Assembly: GCF_010093535.1 (NCBI RefSeq)
Contig: NW_022985182.1
Coordinates: 693,785-757,784, forward strand
From: Lindgomyces ingoldianus
Taxonomy: Eukaryota > Ascomycota > Dothideomycetes > Pleosporales > Lindgomycetaceae
Reading direction: 5' to 3'
Length of the DNA stretch: 64,000 nt
The position numbers and the translations under genes were made by a program. Every line of letters starts with the position of its first letter. Within the stretch, counting starts at the first letter, position 1. Under the pieces are notes generated by a model. It was given only the letters and a program-made list of their open reading frames with translations, was not told where the DNA came from and ran no database searches. Below, piece by piece: positions 9,934 to 24,300 of the stretch.

Positions 9934-10460
9934 TGTAACAATTCGCACGAATCGTTCCATCTCAGTTCGCTCGGAACCTATCTAAAGGGTCCCTGTATCG
10001 GCCCTAACCATGACTTGACTCTGTCCCCTACAGTTACCCCTATTTACCTAAGTATTTAGTCGCACCTCTTCTCTTAGCTAGCTTAGTAGTTTTCTAATAT
10101 TCTTTGTACAAGACCTATAGGTTTTAATAGAATTCCTAGGTTATTAAGTCTCCACACACTTTTATATGCCTCTAAGTAGATTCCTACTGCATTTAAACCT
10201 ATTATCTTGCCTAAGCTGTTACATTATATTAGAAAACTTACTTTTACTAGTAACAGCCTTATTAATAATATTACATTAATTATTTATTTAACTACATTTA
10301 ACTCTAAGAAGTGTTTAATTTAGTTTAAGTTATAGTTTTTACACACTGTTACATTAAATTATTTAGTTATTATAAATAGAATCCTAGAATCCTTTTATTA
10401 ACTAAAGCCTTTAGGTTTAGAACTTTCTATCCCCTGTAATTAGAATTGCCTTTAGAAAAG
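9934..10460 (+). mobile_element. Second copy of the Gypsy-like LTR region
   Basis: It begins TGTAACAATTCG and parallels 8053-8598 to a shared TTTAGAAAAG, where the next element (Gypsy-2) is inserted. It is nested in the internal region of the first copy. The two copies differ mainly by C/T and G/A. Confidence 0.55.
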
Positions 10461-13400
10461 TGTTACAACCTACAATTAGATTGTAAGCCACCTACAACAG
10501 AAGCCCTACTGTTTAGACAAACAAGGCTGGAATCCCCTCCGCATCTCAGCCGGAGGGACACGTGACCTAACAGACAAGGAATAGACAGAGCTACTAGACT
10601 AATGCACAGCTAAGTGTATTATCTAATAAGTAAAAGATGTTTAAGCGCAAGTAAGCATTATTACGCGCAGTAAGGAACTGCTGTTAGAGAACACTTAATA
10701 ATACTTAATAACACACAACTTTATGTATATAGTTGAGAATCCTAACTATTATAGAAGGTTATAATTAAAGTTTAGTTTATTTTTATATAGACTAAGTAGT
10801 ATTACTACTTTATAATAACAGTAATACTAATTATATATCTTGTACTATATAGGCCTTTATTTTGTTCCTACCTAGGAACTGTCTAACCTAAGCACCTTAT
10901 ACTGCTGTTAAAAGGTAAACTATAGTTAGCTACACTTTCTTTCCTAGTAACTGCGCCTAGGCAGACCACACACCTGTCTAGACTAAGTTCTCTCTCTAAT
11001 TAAACACCTAACTCTCTTCTAAACCTAGTAAGCTTTAGATACTATTTCTCTAAAGTAAAAATTATAATATTAATTACTACTGTTTAATAAAGTATAAATT
11101 CTTATAACACCTTTGTTAATTTAGAAATAATTAGCGCAACTTTATTAAAAACAAGTTAGGTTCTAACACTAAATAAAAAAGCTCTTACTAAGTAATTAAA
11201 TAATATAAAAGGCAAGCTAAGTAAGCTAAAAGCTTTAAAATAAGAAGTACTTAACTTAAAATAAATGCTTACATAATTAATAACTTAAAAAAGATTTTAA
11301 AACATAGACTTAAAAGTCTAGGCTTTATAAATTAAGCTAGCTAACCTTAAGAACTTCTTTTAAAAAAAGATAAGTATTATAGCTAAAAAGACTCTAAGAC
11401 TAGCCTTACTAAAGCCTTTTACTAGAAACTTAAAATATTTATAGCCCTTCTTTACATAATGCTACTTGTATATGTAATATAACTAAGAAGCTTTTTAAAC
11501 ACATGAAAAAATAATTTTATAAATAGAACTTTATTTTAACAGCTTACTAGCAATCTAGTTTTAACTCTATGCTAATAGCTAAATAAACTTTAAAGTAAAC
11601 AGCTATATACTTTTTTTTAAGACAGAAGAAATATTTAGTAGCATAGACTTTTTTAAAGAAGCTCTTACTATAATCTATAGACTTATAGATAAAGAAAAAA
11701 TTGTAGTAGATAAAATAAATGCTTTGTAGTAAGAAAAAAGAACTATGTAACATTACGCTGCATAATTCTAAGAACAGTTAGCTATCTACAGATAGACAGA
11801 CTAGAAGACCCTGTGTAGAATGTTTTATAAAGAGCTTAAAAAAACTATTTAAAATAAATTTATATAAAATAAAAAACTAATAACTTTAGAAAAGTTTATT
11901 AAATAAGCAGCAACTTATAATAACTGTTATACAGAATACAAACGTAAAAAGAGGCCTAGTAGCGCACCTTAGAGACCTAAGTAGAGACCTAGAAAGAAGA
12001 AAACACTCTGCTATAATAAAGAACTAATAGACCTAAGTTATATAAAACACACATAAAGCACGTCCTAAAAGAAAAGACTTTATAAAAAAGGTAATAAGCT
12101 ACTATTAACTAAAAAATAAAAAAAAGATTTTAAAATAAAGTATACCTAAACTATAAAAAAAGTAGGCTACTTCTGTTAGAAATATCTAGACTCTAGAACT
12201 TTAGAGAATAAAAACTTAGAACTAGTAATAAAAGCTATAAGCATAGAAAAAGGTCTAACTATAAAAGAGATCTATAATAGACTTAATAAAAGACTTTATT
12301 AAAAATATAAAATAAGCTATAAATTAATAAATTACTTTATAAGTTATTAAGAAGTAGAAGTCTAAGATAACTATAACATTAATTTAGCGCTAGAGTAAGC
12401 TGTAGTCTATAAAGGACTATGTAAATTAGCATAGATCGCAAACTACGTACAGAATGTATAGAAAGAAGAGAAGAAGTTCCCTCTTAGACTAATAATAATA
12501 GAAACACTAGTAGAAAAGCTTGCACAATAATTTCAGACTAGCTAGTGCTAGAAGTGCAGAGCTAGTTATAAACACTAATATTATAGAATACTGTACAAAG
12601 AAGTACCTATTAACAATAACATAAAAACTTGTAAGGTAATATTAAATATTACTAAAGTACATTACAGCATCCTAAATAAAAAGGATTAATAGATGTTCTT
12701 CTAGAAGATTCTTTAATAAGAGGAAGGCTCTAGGTGGCTCTTTATGCTATTATAGACACTAGATCTGTGCTATAAGAGGTCTAAAACTCTACCCCTAGCA
12801 TTAGTAGTAACTAGAAAAGAATTAGAAGTAAGACAGCTTAACTAATACTATATTTTATGTAAAAGTAAGTAATATAAAGAATTACAATGCTGCTATAAGA
12901 AGCACCTACTCTAGATTATATAAACTAAGGAATACGTAAGGTGGACACAGGTACAACTAGTACTAGTCTACATAAACCTAAAAGAATACCTGTTCCCTTA
13001 GTACCTGTGTTTAAACTAGTACTGTGTTAAGCATTAGCCTACTAAGCATTAAGCTAGATAGTAGCTAAAAACATAGAAAGCACACAAAAATAGAGATAAC
13101 ACTCTACATAAAGAACTAACAGAATGTAAAGTGCTAAACTGCCTCTATTATAGCTCTAGACTAGATTATAAATAACTTTAATAAACAGAATGTAGAAAAT
13201 GTAGAGAGTGCATTTTCTATTATTTTTAGTAAAAAGCACACTAGGTAAATAACTAACTTTTATAACACTATAGAGTAAAAGAGTAATAATGCACAATAGA
13301 AGATTACATAGTTAAAGGACATTAGAAATACAAACTTTAGATAGACTAAATAAAAGAATAAAAAACTACTATAGAAAATATTAAACTAGATAAAACCTTA

Positions 13401-14723
13401 GACTATAATATTATACACTATAATGTAAAGGCGCTAGTAGTAGTTAGACAAAGAATTAGCTAAAGCCTTATAACAGAATTTACATTAGAAGGATGTAAAA
13501 AGACTGCCTTAATTAACAGCAGATGCATGTTTTCTACTATAGACTCTAAATTAGTAGACTGCTAAAATATACTATATAAAGTTAAAAATTAACTCTTTAA
13601 AGTCTTCTTTACAAACGCATTTTTAATTAAATTTAAAAAAGAATACATTTGCTTTAAAATAATAAAACTTAAGCTTAAAATAAAGAACACCTATAACTAA
13701 AAGTCCTTAGTATACTACTACTAGAAGGTAAATACTAAGCTATACTAGGCTACAACTAGCTACGTAAACACAACCCTAAGATTAACTAGAGGAACATGAC
13801 TATCTAGACCTCTAAGCAACATGCTACTAGAGCCTAGTTAGCGTGCTATAGAGATACTTGCCTAGTGCACAAACAAGCAAAACAAGGAGCTAGCTAGTAC
13901 TCTAGAAAACAAAAACTAAAGAAGTTTCTTTACTAAAAACTTAAAGCTAGAGTAATTTAAATAATAAAAAAAAAACTTAAAAAACTACACTTAAAAAATG
14001 CTTACTAATAAAAAAAAAGTAAAATAGGCTAGAATGTATTAACTAGCGCAGCAACTAGAACATGTAATTTCTAAAAAATATAGTAACTACTAAGATATGT
14101 TTAAAACTTCTAAAGACTTTAAAGAACTCCTACTACATTAGCTATAAAACTATGCTATAAACCTAAAACTAAACCTACAGCTAAAGACACATAAACTAAG
14201 GCTATTAACAAGACTTTAAAAGAAGGCATTATAAAAGTATATAAATAAAATGCTAGTAAGAGGCTATATCTAAGAAAGTAATAGCCTAATAGCATTAGTA
14301 GTAGTATTTGCAAAGAAGAAAGAAGAAAAGATAAAAGTCTATTAAGACTATTAAACTCTTAATAAAAACACTATCTAAGACTAGTTTCTACTCTTTATTA
14401 TATAAGACATTATAAACTAACTAAAAGGAACTACACATTTTACAAAGTTTAACATATAAAACAGGTTTAATAAGATAAGAATTAAAAAGGGTTATAAATA
14501 GATAACTACCTTCTAAACTCTAGGCGCACTGTATAAACTTTTTATTATGCTATTTAGATTAACTAACGCTCTAGCTACATTCTAAAGGGTAATTAACACT
14601 GCACTTAACCTATACTTAGACATCTTTGTATTAGTATACTTAGACAATGTTCTTGTCTACACTAAGTATAATAAACTAGATTACATAGCAAAAGTAAAAC
14701 TAGTGTTAGATTAACTACATAGA
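10461..14723 (+). mobile_element. Gypsy-2 retrotransposon, left part (5' LTR to reverse transcriptase), RIP-inactivated
   Basis: The 5' LTR begins TGTTACAACC at 10461 and probably ends near 11109; that end is approximate. The internal region is saturated with TAA/TAG, but reverse transcriptase landmarks can be read in the plus strand. A mutated FGLTNAPATF block lies at about 14550-14583 and a YLDDVLVY block, read as YLDNVLVY, at about 14635-14665. Coding stops at the TA (14724-14725) where element A is inserted. The next codons of the same protein resume at 49436. Order and motifs are those of Ty3/Gypsy. Confidence 0.75.
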
Positions 14724-14725
14724 TA

Positions 14726-14943
14726 ATGTACTTTATAGGCAAGTTGCTTACACACCTAAGTTGCTTACTTTTACTAAGACTTTACTAAACTACTTTTTTT
14801 ACACTAATGCATTCCTAACAACACTACTTAGATGTGCTAAAAGAATGTTAAATACAGCTTACACTTTAAGCTTTTAAATAAGACATAAAACTTTTAAAGA
14901 AACATGCTGCAGCTATGTACAGAGTTCTTTAAAAGATAATAAA
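14726..14943 (+). mobile_element. Inverted-repeat element A, segment 1 of 4
   Basis: Left end of a long-inverted-repeat element inserted at TA in Gypsy-2 pol. It begins ATGTACTTTATAGGCAAG. Copia-2a interrupts it. Segments 14726-14943, 29018-29458, 31322-31364 and 49039-49433 sum to 1097 bp, against 1098 bp for the intact copy E. Confidence 0.85.
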
Positions 14944-15223
14944 TGTTAAATAGGCTCTAACAGCTAGCTGCTTATAGTATAAGCACTTAAGTAGCAAGAG
15001 TAAGAGTGGTGTACAGTGTGCACAGCGTACAAGGTAGGTAAAGTAAAGGCAACATGTTTTTAGTTCTATTACTCTTATCTTTTCTCTATATTAAGAAAAA
15101 AAGGGATATTTAGATGTTTACACATAGAGGTTTACGCACAAGCATTATGTAACATAGATATGTAGTCCTACTTATGCGTAATTACTTATATCTAGACTGT
15201 AATACTGCTGCTGTGTATACACA
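14944..15223 (-). repeat. Copia-2a 3' LTR (280 bp)
   Basis: Plus-strand ends are TGTTAAATAGGC and TACACA. It matches the LTRs at 28733, 35749 and 41851 in length (280 bp each) and differs from them mostly by transitions. Confidence 0.88.
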
Positions 15224-15609
15224 CTAGCAACTTTTCTTTTTATCTAAAGAGTTGCCTTCTGTACGCGTTACCTTCTTTCTGTCTGTATAAGTCTATCTAA
15301 TTATATTCTGCTTTTACTTTACCCTATTTATTAAAACTTGCTTTAGTAATGCTGTATATTAAAATAAGCTAGTTACACTATATAAATAGCTTTATAAATA
15401 GTGTAAAGTATTTTAAGCTATTATTATCTAGCCTTTATACACTTACTTTATAAGTAATTTAGTAGTATATAAACTATTTTATGCAGAGTTTTATGCTAAA
15501 ATAGTGTAAAATCTTTACATAGGCAGGTGTGTAAAGAGGTGTATATAATAAGGTCTTCTCTTTTTCTTTACTTTTTCTTTTTTATTATTTACTTTTTAAG
15601 CTCTACTGT

Positions 15610-15927
15610 TGTCACGGTATCCTCCCCGGATCCTAGACATAACTGTATTAGACGCGTACTAGAGTATTATTAGTGCACGTCTGACACAAACACAACACAA
15701 CACAGACATAAACTTAAGCACAAACTACCTTAACACTAACTAAACCTAAAACAGGCTTAATTTATACTTAAAGCGCTTAGACTTTTAAGCTAAGTATTTA
15801 ATTACTAATTTCCTCCTAAACTTTCTTATTTCTTACATAATGTCTTGTACCTACTATAATACCTTATGTAGTAATTAAACTAGACCTCTATAAAGCTCTA
15901 TAACCTTACTTATGCATAATTATAACA
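15610..15927 (+). repeat. Gypsy-1a 5' LTR (318 bp)
   Basis: Starts TGTCACGGTATCC and ends TATAACA, the mutated form of GTGACA. Same length as the other three Gypsy-1 LTRs. Confidence 0.92.
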
Positions 15928-18900
15928 TTATGTTGTATTAAAACTTTAGCTAAGAATAGCTTTTAAATCTAATTTAATAAGCTTAGTACTTGCACAACTT
16001 TAAGCTATTAAAGTAAGCTAAGAAGCCTTTTAAAAAGCACTTACTTTATAAAAAAGCTACTATGTTGTAAGCTTTAAAGCTTTTTAAAAAGACTTTAAAA
16101 AACAGCTTTACATTATTAAGCAGTCTATTTCTGCCTTAACTCTTATTATAGTAGTAGAAACTAAGAACTTACTAGCCTTAAAGCCTACCTAAAAGTCTAA
16201 AGATAGCTTAACTCCCTTCTACCTAACACTGCCTATAACTTATAACTTCTCTAACTTAGTAATAAAATCTAACTAACTTTTTAATCCCCTGCTATTTAAT
16301 AGAAAATAGAAAGACTTACCTTTCTTTCTACACAAGCTCTAATACAAACTTAAAAGAAACATAGACTAATTTCTCTCTAAACACTCTTAGTTACTATATG
16401 CCTACTTTTAACTTAATTATAACATAACAGCCTTAATTAACTTACTAATAGATAAGAATATTATTAACTTAAATTAATTTATAGCATTCCTGTAAGCAAC
16501 TTATAAAGACCTAAATAAAAAGTTAACAGCCCTAAGTTACTTAAACACTTTATAATAAAAAAAAAAGCTTTACTTTACACTTTACTAAGTTCTGCTAACT
16601 TGCATTTAATATAGGCCTAAATAAAATAGGTCTAATTATAGCTCTATATAACTCCCTCTTAACTAAACTGTAACGCGCTATAGTAAAAGAACCCCTTCTA
16701 AACAACCTTAATGTGTATGCAAACCTAATTGCTACCTATAATAATAACATAAAGTTCCTCCCTATACAAGCCCTAATACGCCCCTAAACTAGCGCAGTTG
16801 TAAATAAGAACTCTAATGTAATAAAAATTAATTTAAATTATACTTTAGTTAGTTCTAGAAAGCGTAAAGATTATAAAAAAAAAAGTTAATGTTTTAAGTA
16901 TAGTAAGCATAGTTATATTTTCTAAAACTGCTTTATTCCTCTTCTTTAAGTCTACATAAGTAGCGCTGCTAGTACTTATTAAAGATTTTTACTATTTTAT
17001 TTTTATTTTTATAAAGGCTTTAACTTATATTTAAGCTCTAATCCCCCTTACTACTCTTAACATAGCTGCAGCTATAGCAGTAGAAGCCTGTAAAAAGGCT
17101 TGTCCTAGGGCTAAGTTGCCCCCTAGGACTAATTTAACACTAGATCTCTGCTAACTTATAAGCTAAGTCCCCTACTAATAACTAAAAGTACTAAGTTAAT
17201 ATTTTTATATATTTATAATAAAGAACTATATTAGCCTTAATATAAGCTCTTATTAACTTAGAAGTAAACAGCATAGGTTACATTAATAAAAAACTAGCAC
17301 ATAAACTAAATCTTTAATTAACACTACTTACTTAAATAATTTACCTAACTAGATTTAATAAAAAATAACTTAAAAAAGGTTCTATCTCCTGTACTATAAC
17401 TATTATAATTACTTACTAATACTATAAAAAGCAGATTAAACTCTATGTAATAAACATAAAATGTTATAACCTAATTCTAGAATAACTATAGCTGTATTAG
17501 CATAAAGTTACCTTTAATTATTAAAAGTAAGTTCTAAACTTTAACTCTTTTTAATGCTAAAATGTATACTTACGCTTACACCTAAATAACACCTAAATAG
17601 CACTTAATATAAAAGGTTTCTAGACCTACTTTTTAATAACTTAGAAAAGAACTACCTAAGTAAGGCTAATATGCTAGGCCTTTTACTAAGATAAGCTACA
17701 TAAAATAATTTAATAACTACTTAAACCTAAAAAAAAAAAAGCCTTTAAGCAACTTTTACCTACTTAATTTAAACACAAACTAGGACTTAAACAGCAGATA
17801 GACATCTGCTACATAGAACCTGCCCTATTTGTAACCCTAGCTTAATAACTAGATTATAAAATCTACGCAGTTATAATTTCTAATATAGACTAAGCTTTAG
17901 CTTTTTAAAAACATACTAACTTAAAAATAATAGTCTTTTAAGACTACTATAACTTGTTACATGTCTTTTTTTAAGATAAGTCTAATAAGCTTTTAATATA
18001 ACATCTATATAATTACTAGATAACTCTTAAGCCTAGTAAACAACCTAGTTATAGGCTACTATATAGAATGTTACTAAACAAATTAAAAGTGCTTTAAAAA
18101 TACCTTAATAAGAACTTAAAAAAAGGTTTATTTAAGCTAGCTTTTTACTAAAAGTGTTACTTATACTATTTATAAAAAAACCTAAAAGTAGGCTTTAATT
18201 CTATATTAACTACTAAAGACTAAACACTGTTACTATTAAAAACTAATACTTAATTTCTTTTTTATAGAAAACTCTAAGCTAACTAAGTAAAGTAAAGTAT
18301 TTTATAAAGTTAAATATTATTACTGCCTTTAATAAGCTAAAAATAGCAAAGGGTAATAAGTAGCTAATAGCATTTTAGACCTAATATAAACTATTTAAGT
18401 ACCTAGTAATGCCTTTTAGCTTAGCTAACACACCTAGTACTTTTTAACATTTTATAAACAACTTACTCTAACCCTACCTAGACATGTTCTACACTATATA
18501 TATTAATAATATTCTAATCTACAGCAATAGCCTTTTAAAGCATAAACAGCATGTACGCCTAGTGCTAAAGGCTATAAAAAAAGCAGGTCTGCAACTTAAC
18601 ATAGATAAATGTAAGTTCTACTAATTAAAGGTTACATATTTAGAATATGTAATCTTTATAAATAGTATCTAAATAGACCCTATTAAAGTTTAGACTATAC
18701 TAGATTAGTAATACCTAAAGAACATAAAAAATGTTTAAGCCTTTATAAAATTTACTAACTTTTACTAATAATTTATTAATAACTTTTTACAGCTAGTAAG
18801 CCTTATAATTATACTTACTAAGAAAAAAGTTTAATTTAACTTTAACTTAAATTACTAATAGTCCTTTAACTAGCTAAAAAAAGCCTTTACTAAAGCTCTA

Positions 18901-20953
18901 ATACTCTACTACTTTAACTTTAAACTACTAATACTTATAAAAGCTAATGCCTTAGACTACATAGTAGCAAAAGTTCTTTTCTAGACTAAGCTAGACAGAA
19001 CTATTAGGCCTATTACATACTTCTTAAAAAGAATAAGTCCTGCAAAAGGTAATTATAAAATCTATAATAAGAAATTACTTACTATAGTACACTACTTTAA
19101 ATAATAGTAACCTAAACTAGAAGGTGTAGCGCATCTAATATAGGTCTTATTTAACTATAAGAACTTGCAGTACTTTATAACTATAAAATAACTTAGCTAC
19201 TAATAAGCCTATTAGTTTAAATACTTATTTTATTTTAATTTTAAGATTACTTATTATTCTAGTTAAGATAGAGAGAAACTAGATGCTTTTATAAAGTAAT
19301 TTTAAGACATCCCTACTTAGAAAAAAGTGTAAAAAGCTTAACACTAAACTCTACTTTAACTTAAGCTATTTTTAGACTTTAACTTAAATAAAATAAATTA
19401 GATAATTAATTAAATTATTACTAATAAGTATTTAAATAATAAATTTATCTAAAAAACCTTAGACCTGCTTTAAAACAGCGCTAGTTAGTTAAAAAAAGTA
19501 ACACTAGTTAACTATAAAAACTAAAATAGTAAGCTATATTACTATAACTAACTTATAATTTTTAATTCTAATAAACTAAGAATTAAACTACTTTAAATTA
19601 TACATAACTTGCCTATTAAAAGACACCTAGGCAGAGGAAAGACTCTTAACCTACTACAGAGAGAGTACTACTAGCCCCGCATGTTCTATACTGTACGCTA
19701 ATACGTATTATGTTGCTATACTTGCTGTAAAGTAAAGGCCTCTTAAAAAAGGTATAATAGCCTGCTTAAACTGCTTTTAATCCCTAAATAAGCTTAAAAA
19801 AATATATTAATTAATTTTATTATAGACCTACCCCTATTTAAAGGGTACATAAATATTATAGTAGTTGTTAATTACTTAACTAAGTATTAATACTTAATAC
19901 TATATTCCTCTATAACTGCCTCTAATATAGCCTAGTTATTCTACTAATACATATAAGTTTACTATAGCCTGCCTAACATAATTATATTAGATAGAGGTAC
20001 GCAGTTTATCTTAGCTTTCTAGGATAAACTCTATAAATAGCTCTAAATTATCCTCTATCTATCTACAGCTTTTTACCTAAAGACTAACAGCTAGACTAAG
20101 AACATAAACACTGTAATAAAATAAGTCCTATAAGTGTACATAAACTACTAGTAAGATAACTAGGTAAAATAGTTAGCTACAGCATAGTTTAAAGCTAATA
20201 ACATAATATTTAAATTAACATAAGTATTCTTATTCTTAGCAAACTATAGATACTACCCCTAAATAGAATTTAAACTACTTATAAATACCCTCTAACTAAC
20301 TTATTAATTTATATAAGTAATAGATATAAATAGACTTATTAATAAAATCTAAAATATATCTAAATACATTTATAAAAAGCTTATATAGGCTTAAGCTTTT
20401 TAATAAAAGTACATAAACTAATCTTAAACTCCTACCCCTGCGTATGCAGCTAGCAAGAAGGTCTAGCTAGACACTAGAAATATCTAAATAAACTAATAAT
20501 TAAAAAAACTTAATTAGAAAAACTTTAGCCCTTTTATAGTAGCCTATATAGTCTTATTACACACTTACTAATTAATCCTACCTAACAGCATAAAGATACA
20601 CCCTGTGTTCCACGTATTGTTGCTGCGCTAAGTAGCCCTTAAATCTAACTATCTACCTAGACAGCTAAACCTGCTACTTAAACTTATTATTATAAACAAC
20701 AAACTAGAATATGTTATAGAAGATGTTAAATAGATCTAGTTTAATAAAAAAAAACATATTTATAAATACTTTATAAAATAGACTAGATACAACAAACTGT
20801 TATAGGAACCTGCAGAAGCTTTATAAAAGAACTCTGCAGTAACCTAATTCTACACCTAATACCTATCTAAACTAAACCTATACCCTAATAAAGACAACCT
20901 AATGCTAGAACTACTAATGTAAAGAATTCCCTTTCTAATAAGGGGGGGGGTAC

Positions 20954-21271
20954 TGTCACAGTATCCTCCCTAGATCCTAGACATAACTATATTAGACGCG
21001 TACTAGAGTATTATTAGTGCACATTTAACATAAACATAACACAACATAGACATAAACTTAAGCATAAACTGCCTTAACACTAACTAAACCTAAAATAGGC
21101 TTAATTTATACCTAAAGTGCTTAGACTTCTAAGCTAAGTATTTAATTACTAATTTCCTTCTAAACCTTCCTGTTCCTCACACAACGTCTTGTACCTACTA
21201 TAATACCTCACATAGTAATTAAACTAGACCTCTGTAAAGCTCTATAACCTTACTCGTGCATAATCGTGACA
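20954..21271 (+). repeat. Gypsy-1a 3' LTR (318 bp)
   Basis: Starts TGTCACAGTATCC and ends TCGTGACA. Preceded by a polypurine tract of about ten G and followed by ACTGT. Confidence 0.92.
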
Positions 21272-21337
21272 ACTGTATAATTCCCTAGCTCTTTTTTCTT
21301 TTTATATAGTGCTAATAGTAATAGATACTCCTGCCTG

Positions 21338-21341
21338 CACA

Positions 21342-21373
<32 letters not shown>
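21338..21373 (+). repeat. CA/GA microsatellite
   Basis: About 11 CA units followed by about 7 GA units, in the segment of Copia-2a that is absent from Copia-2b. Confidence 0.9.
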
Positions 21374-24300
21374 TGTCTCTCTAGCCTTCCTCCTCTACCT
21401 CTAGCGCTGTTAGTGCGGGCGTCTTTAACGTCCTTATGCAGTCTAGCAGCCTAGGGCGCATCTATGTTACTCTTTTAACTAGTTCTGCTACTAATTAGCA
21501 GTTTATTTAGTGTCTTAGTATAAACATATAAATTTTTTAGCTTTTTTACTTTTTTTATATATAAAATGCTAATTATAGATAAGCTAAAAAGCAGCATGTA
21601 GCAGCTTTACTATTTTATAATATTAATATTATCTTGCCTACTAGCACTAATCTGTAGCTATAGGCAGCAAAAGTTATATATTATAAGGGGTACTTCTATG
21701 CAGTTTTAGTCTAGAGTTATAGTTAAGTTTTAGTAACTTTATATGCTTATTATTATAGCAGCGCTACTAGTGCCTTTTTTTTATTAAGTGTTATATGTTA
21801 GCTAACTTCTAGGCTAATACCTACGCCTTATGTGTATAGTAAAGCTATAGTCTACATTGTAACTACTATATATAAGGGGTAGTAGCTTTTTCTTTTTCTG
21901 TATACTAGATAAATAGACTGTCTTTTTTATATATCCTTCTCTTTTAATCTTATAATAAGAAAAATAAGTGTGTATAATAAAAAAAACTAAAAAAATAAGC
22001 TTTATATAAAAGTATTATTAGTCTAGTTAGTCTAAAGCATCTTTGCGCATAAAATCTAGCTAGTCTATAGATGCTTTTATCTAGACAGAGAGGTAGTTAG
22101 TTAGGACTAATAATTAAAAAGCCTAGTTTAGTGTTTTCTTTATATATACATTTACTAAGTTGTTTTTACTATTAATTTACTTTATCTTAGTAATTTCTCT
22201 TTTCTTATATAATTTATAAAGTAATATAATGTTAATTATAAGTTACTTTTTACTAGTAGTGCCTAGCTTAATAAAGTAATTATATAAAAACCTTAAATCT
22301 ATATAAATTACTACTAGAATTAGTAGTAGTTTAAGTGTTTATATAATTTACTATAAAGTTATACTAAAAGTAATTACATTATTAAACTTTTTAACTATTT
22401 TATATAGTTTACTAGTAAGGACACTTCTAGTTACTTTTTTACACTTAGTAGAATTTTAGTGTATAATGTTACCTAGTATTTTAAAGTAGTTACTTTACTT
22501 TATATAGTCTTTATTACTTAATATAATTAAAAATTTTAGCTATAAGCTAAAGTTTTTATTGTTAGTAAATAATCTATTTATAAAAATAAATAGCTTTACA
22601 TAATTAAGCTGTAATAGTAGGAAAGTAAGACTATGTTTACTATTATTTATCTACTATTAGATTTATATGTTAAGTGTGTTAATATTATTATATAAAAAGT
22701 CTATAGTTTATATAGTAATAGATAAGTTAAATGCTGCCTCTAGTTAACATATAAATGTAATATATACCTCTTTTACATATTACTTAACATATTATTATGT
22801 AGCATTCTTATCCTCTAGGTTAATTATATAAAAGTAGTTTACTTATTTTTTTTAAGTAAAAACTACTATATTATGTGTAAGTTTAATTCTTTTACTATTA
22901 AACTTAATAGGCTGCTTTTTTACTAAAATAGTTTTACTTTTTATATAAAACTTTACTTTTTATAGTTTCTTTTCTTCTTTTTACATAAAATATTTTATTA
23001 TAATGCTTAAAGTATTATCTATTTATAAGCTAGTAATACTAAAAGTGTGCTCTCTTTTATTAGTAATTAAGAAGTAGGGGTTATATAAAAAGATGTGCAT
23101 GTGTAGCTTTTTTTTATAGTAGTTATAGTATGTCTTAAACTAATACAGTCTTAATTTAGTAGCTCTATACAAAAGTTATACAACTTAGAGTATTATATTT
23201 AGTAGAAAGCTCTAGCGCATTTTCTTTAGTAGCTTTATGTATAGTGTGCGCATAAGCTTATTTATTAATTAAATATATGCTTATATAATATTACATAGTT
23301 TAAAATGCATTTTATATGTAGCTTTTAGGCTTACTTTTATAGCTAGAAGTAGTCTCTAGCTTATCCTCTAAATAGTTAGTAACTAAGTAAAGATTTATTA
23401 ATTTTTTTATTTAAGTAGCTAGCAAACACTAGGCAGGATTTTTTATATAGTTAGGTTGTTTTACCTTTTACTTTTTATATAAAGTAAAAGTTAAAAATCT
23501 AACCTTTATGCCTTATTAAGTTATACGCTATAACCTTAAAAGTGCTGTTAGTAATTAAAGTGTCTATCTCTGTACAGTTTAATTTTTTAAATAGTTTTTT
23601 AAATATAGTAATTACACTGTCTGTATAAAGCTTAATAAATAAAGCCTAATTATCTTTCTTTTTTTAGGTTAGAAATACCTAGTCTAGACTTTATATAGGT
23701 TTTCTTTGCCTTTTACTTCTTTTAGTATTTATATCTTCCCTTTGCACTAGTGCAGCATTGCTATCCTAAGAGGCTTAGTCTATAGTAGGCTTTAGTTCTA
23801 CCTTTGTAATATTTTTATAAAGCTGTTTTTTTTTTCTCTTCTTTAGAAAATCTTTTTATATAGAGATTAGTTTATCTAGGTTATCTATTATAAGTAGGTT
23901 ATCTTTTTTTTATAGTATAGTTTAACCTATGTATATTAAAGCTTTAGTAAGCTATTTTTTCTCTTAATAATAACATCTTTTCTTTTAATGCTCTTAATTT
24001 TATATAAGCTAGTCTAGCCTTTCTTCTCTCTTTATACTATAATCTCTAAGCTAAAGAGGAAGTTAAGAACTTTATATGTTATAAAGCTATTATAAGTGTT
24101 AATTATATAATTAATGTTTACTTTTACATAGTCTTTTTAAAGTATCTTTATTACTTTTTATACAGCGCTTACTTGTGTAATAATGTCTAGTAATAGTAAA
24201 AAGTCTAAGTTAATTCTTAAGTATGCTCTAAAGACTAGCAGTGTAGGTACTAGACTATACAGGCTAGCTATGTTATTTAGAGCCTTAACTACTATCTATA

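Larger units (their letters stand above)
15610..21271 (+). mobile_element. Gypsy-1a chromovirus, complete but RIP-inactivated (5662 bp)
   Basis: Ty3/Gypsy element with 318-bp LTRs at 15610-15927 and 20954-21271, ACTGT duplications (15605-15609 and 21272-21276), and a G-rich polypurine tract just before the 3' LTR (20941-20950). Domains still readable in order are: a Gag CCHC knuckle near 16890-16930 (mutated); reverse transcriptase YIDDILIYS read as YINNILIYS at about 18497-18525, a GAT to AAT change expected of RIP; the integrase C-terminal HPVFHVLLLR block at about 20598-20630; and a chromodomain at about 20680-20830 ending in an EPAEA motif. Stop codons fill every frame. It is inserted in the Copia-2a leader. 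Confidence 0.92.

Noticed and set aside
11547..11753. 68-codon Phe/Tyr/Lys-rich frame
   Set aside because: Composition produced by AT-rich mutated DNA inside Gypsy-2; not a gene.
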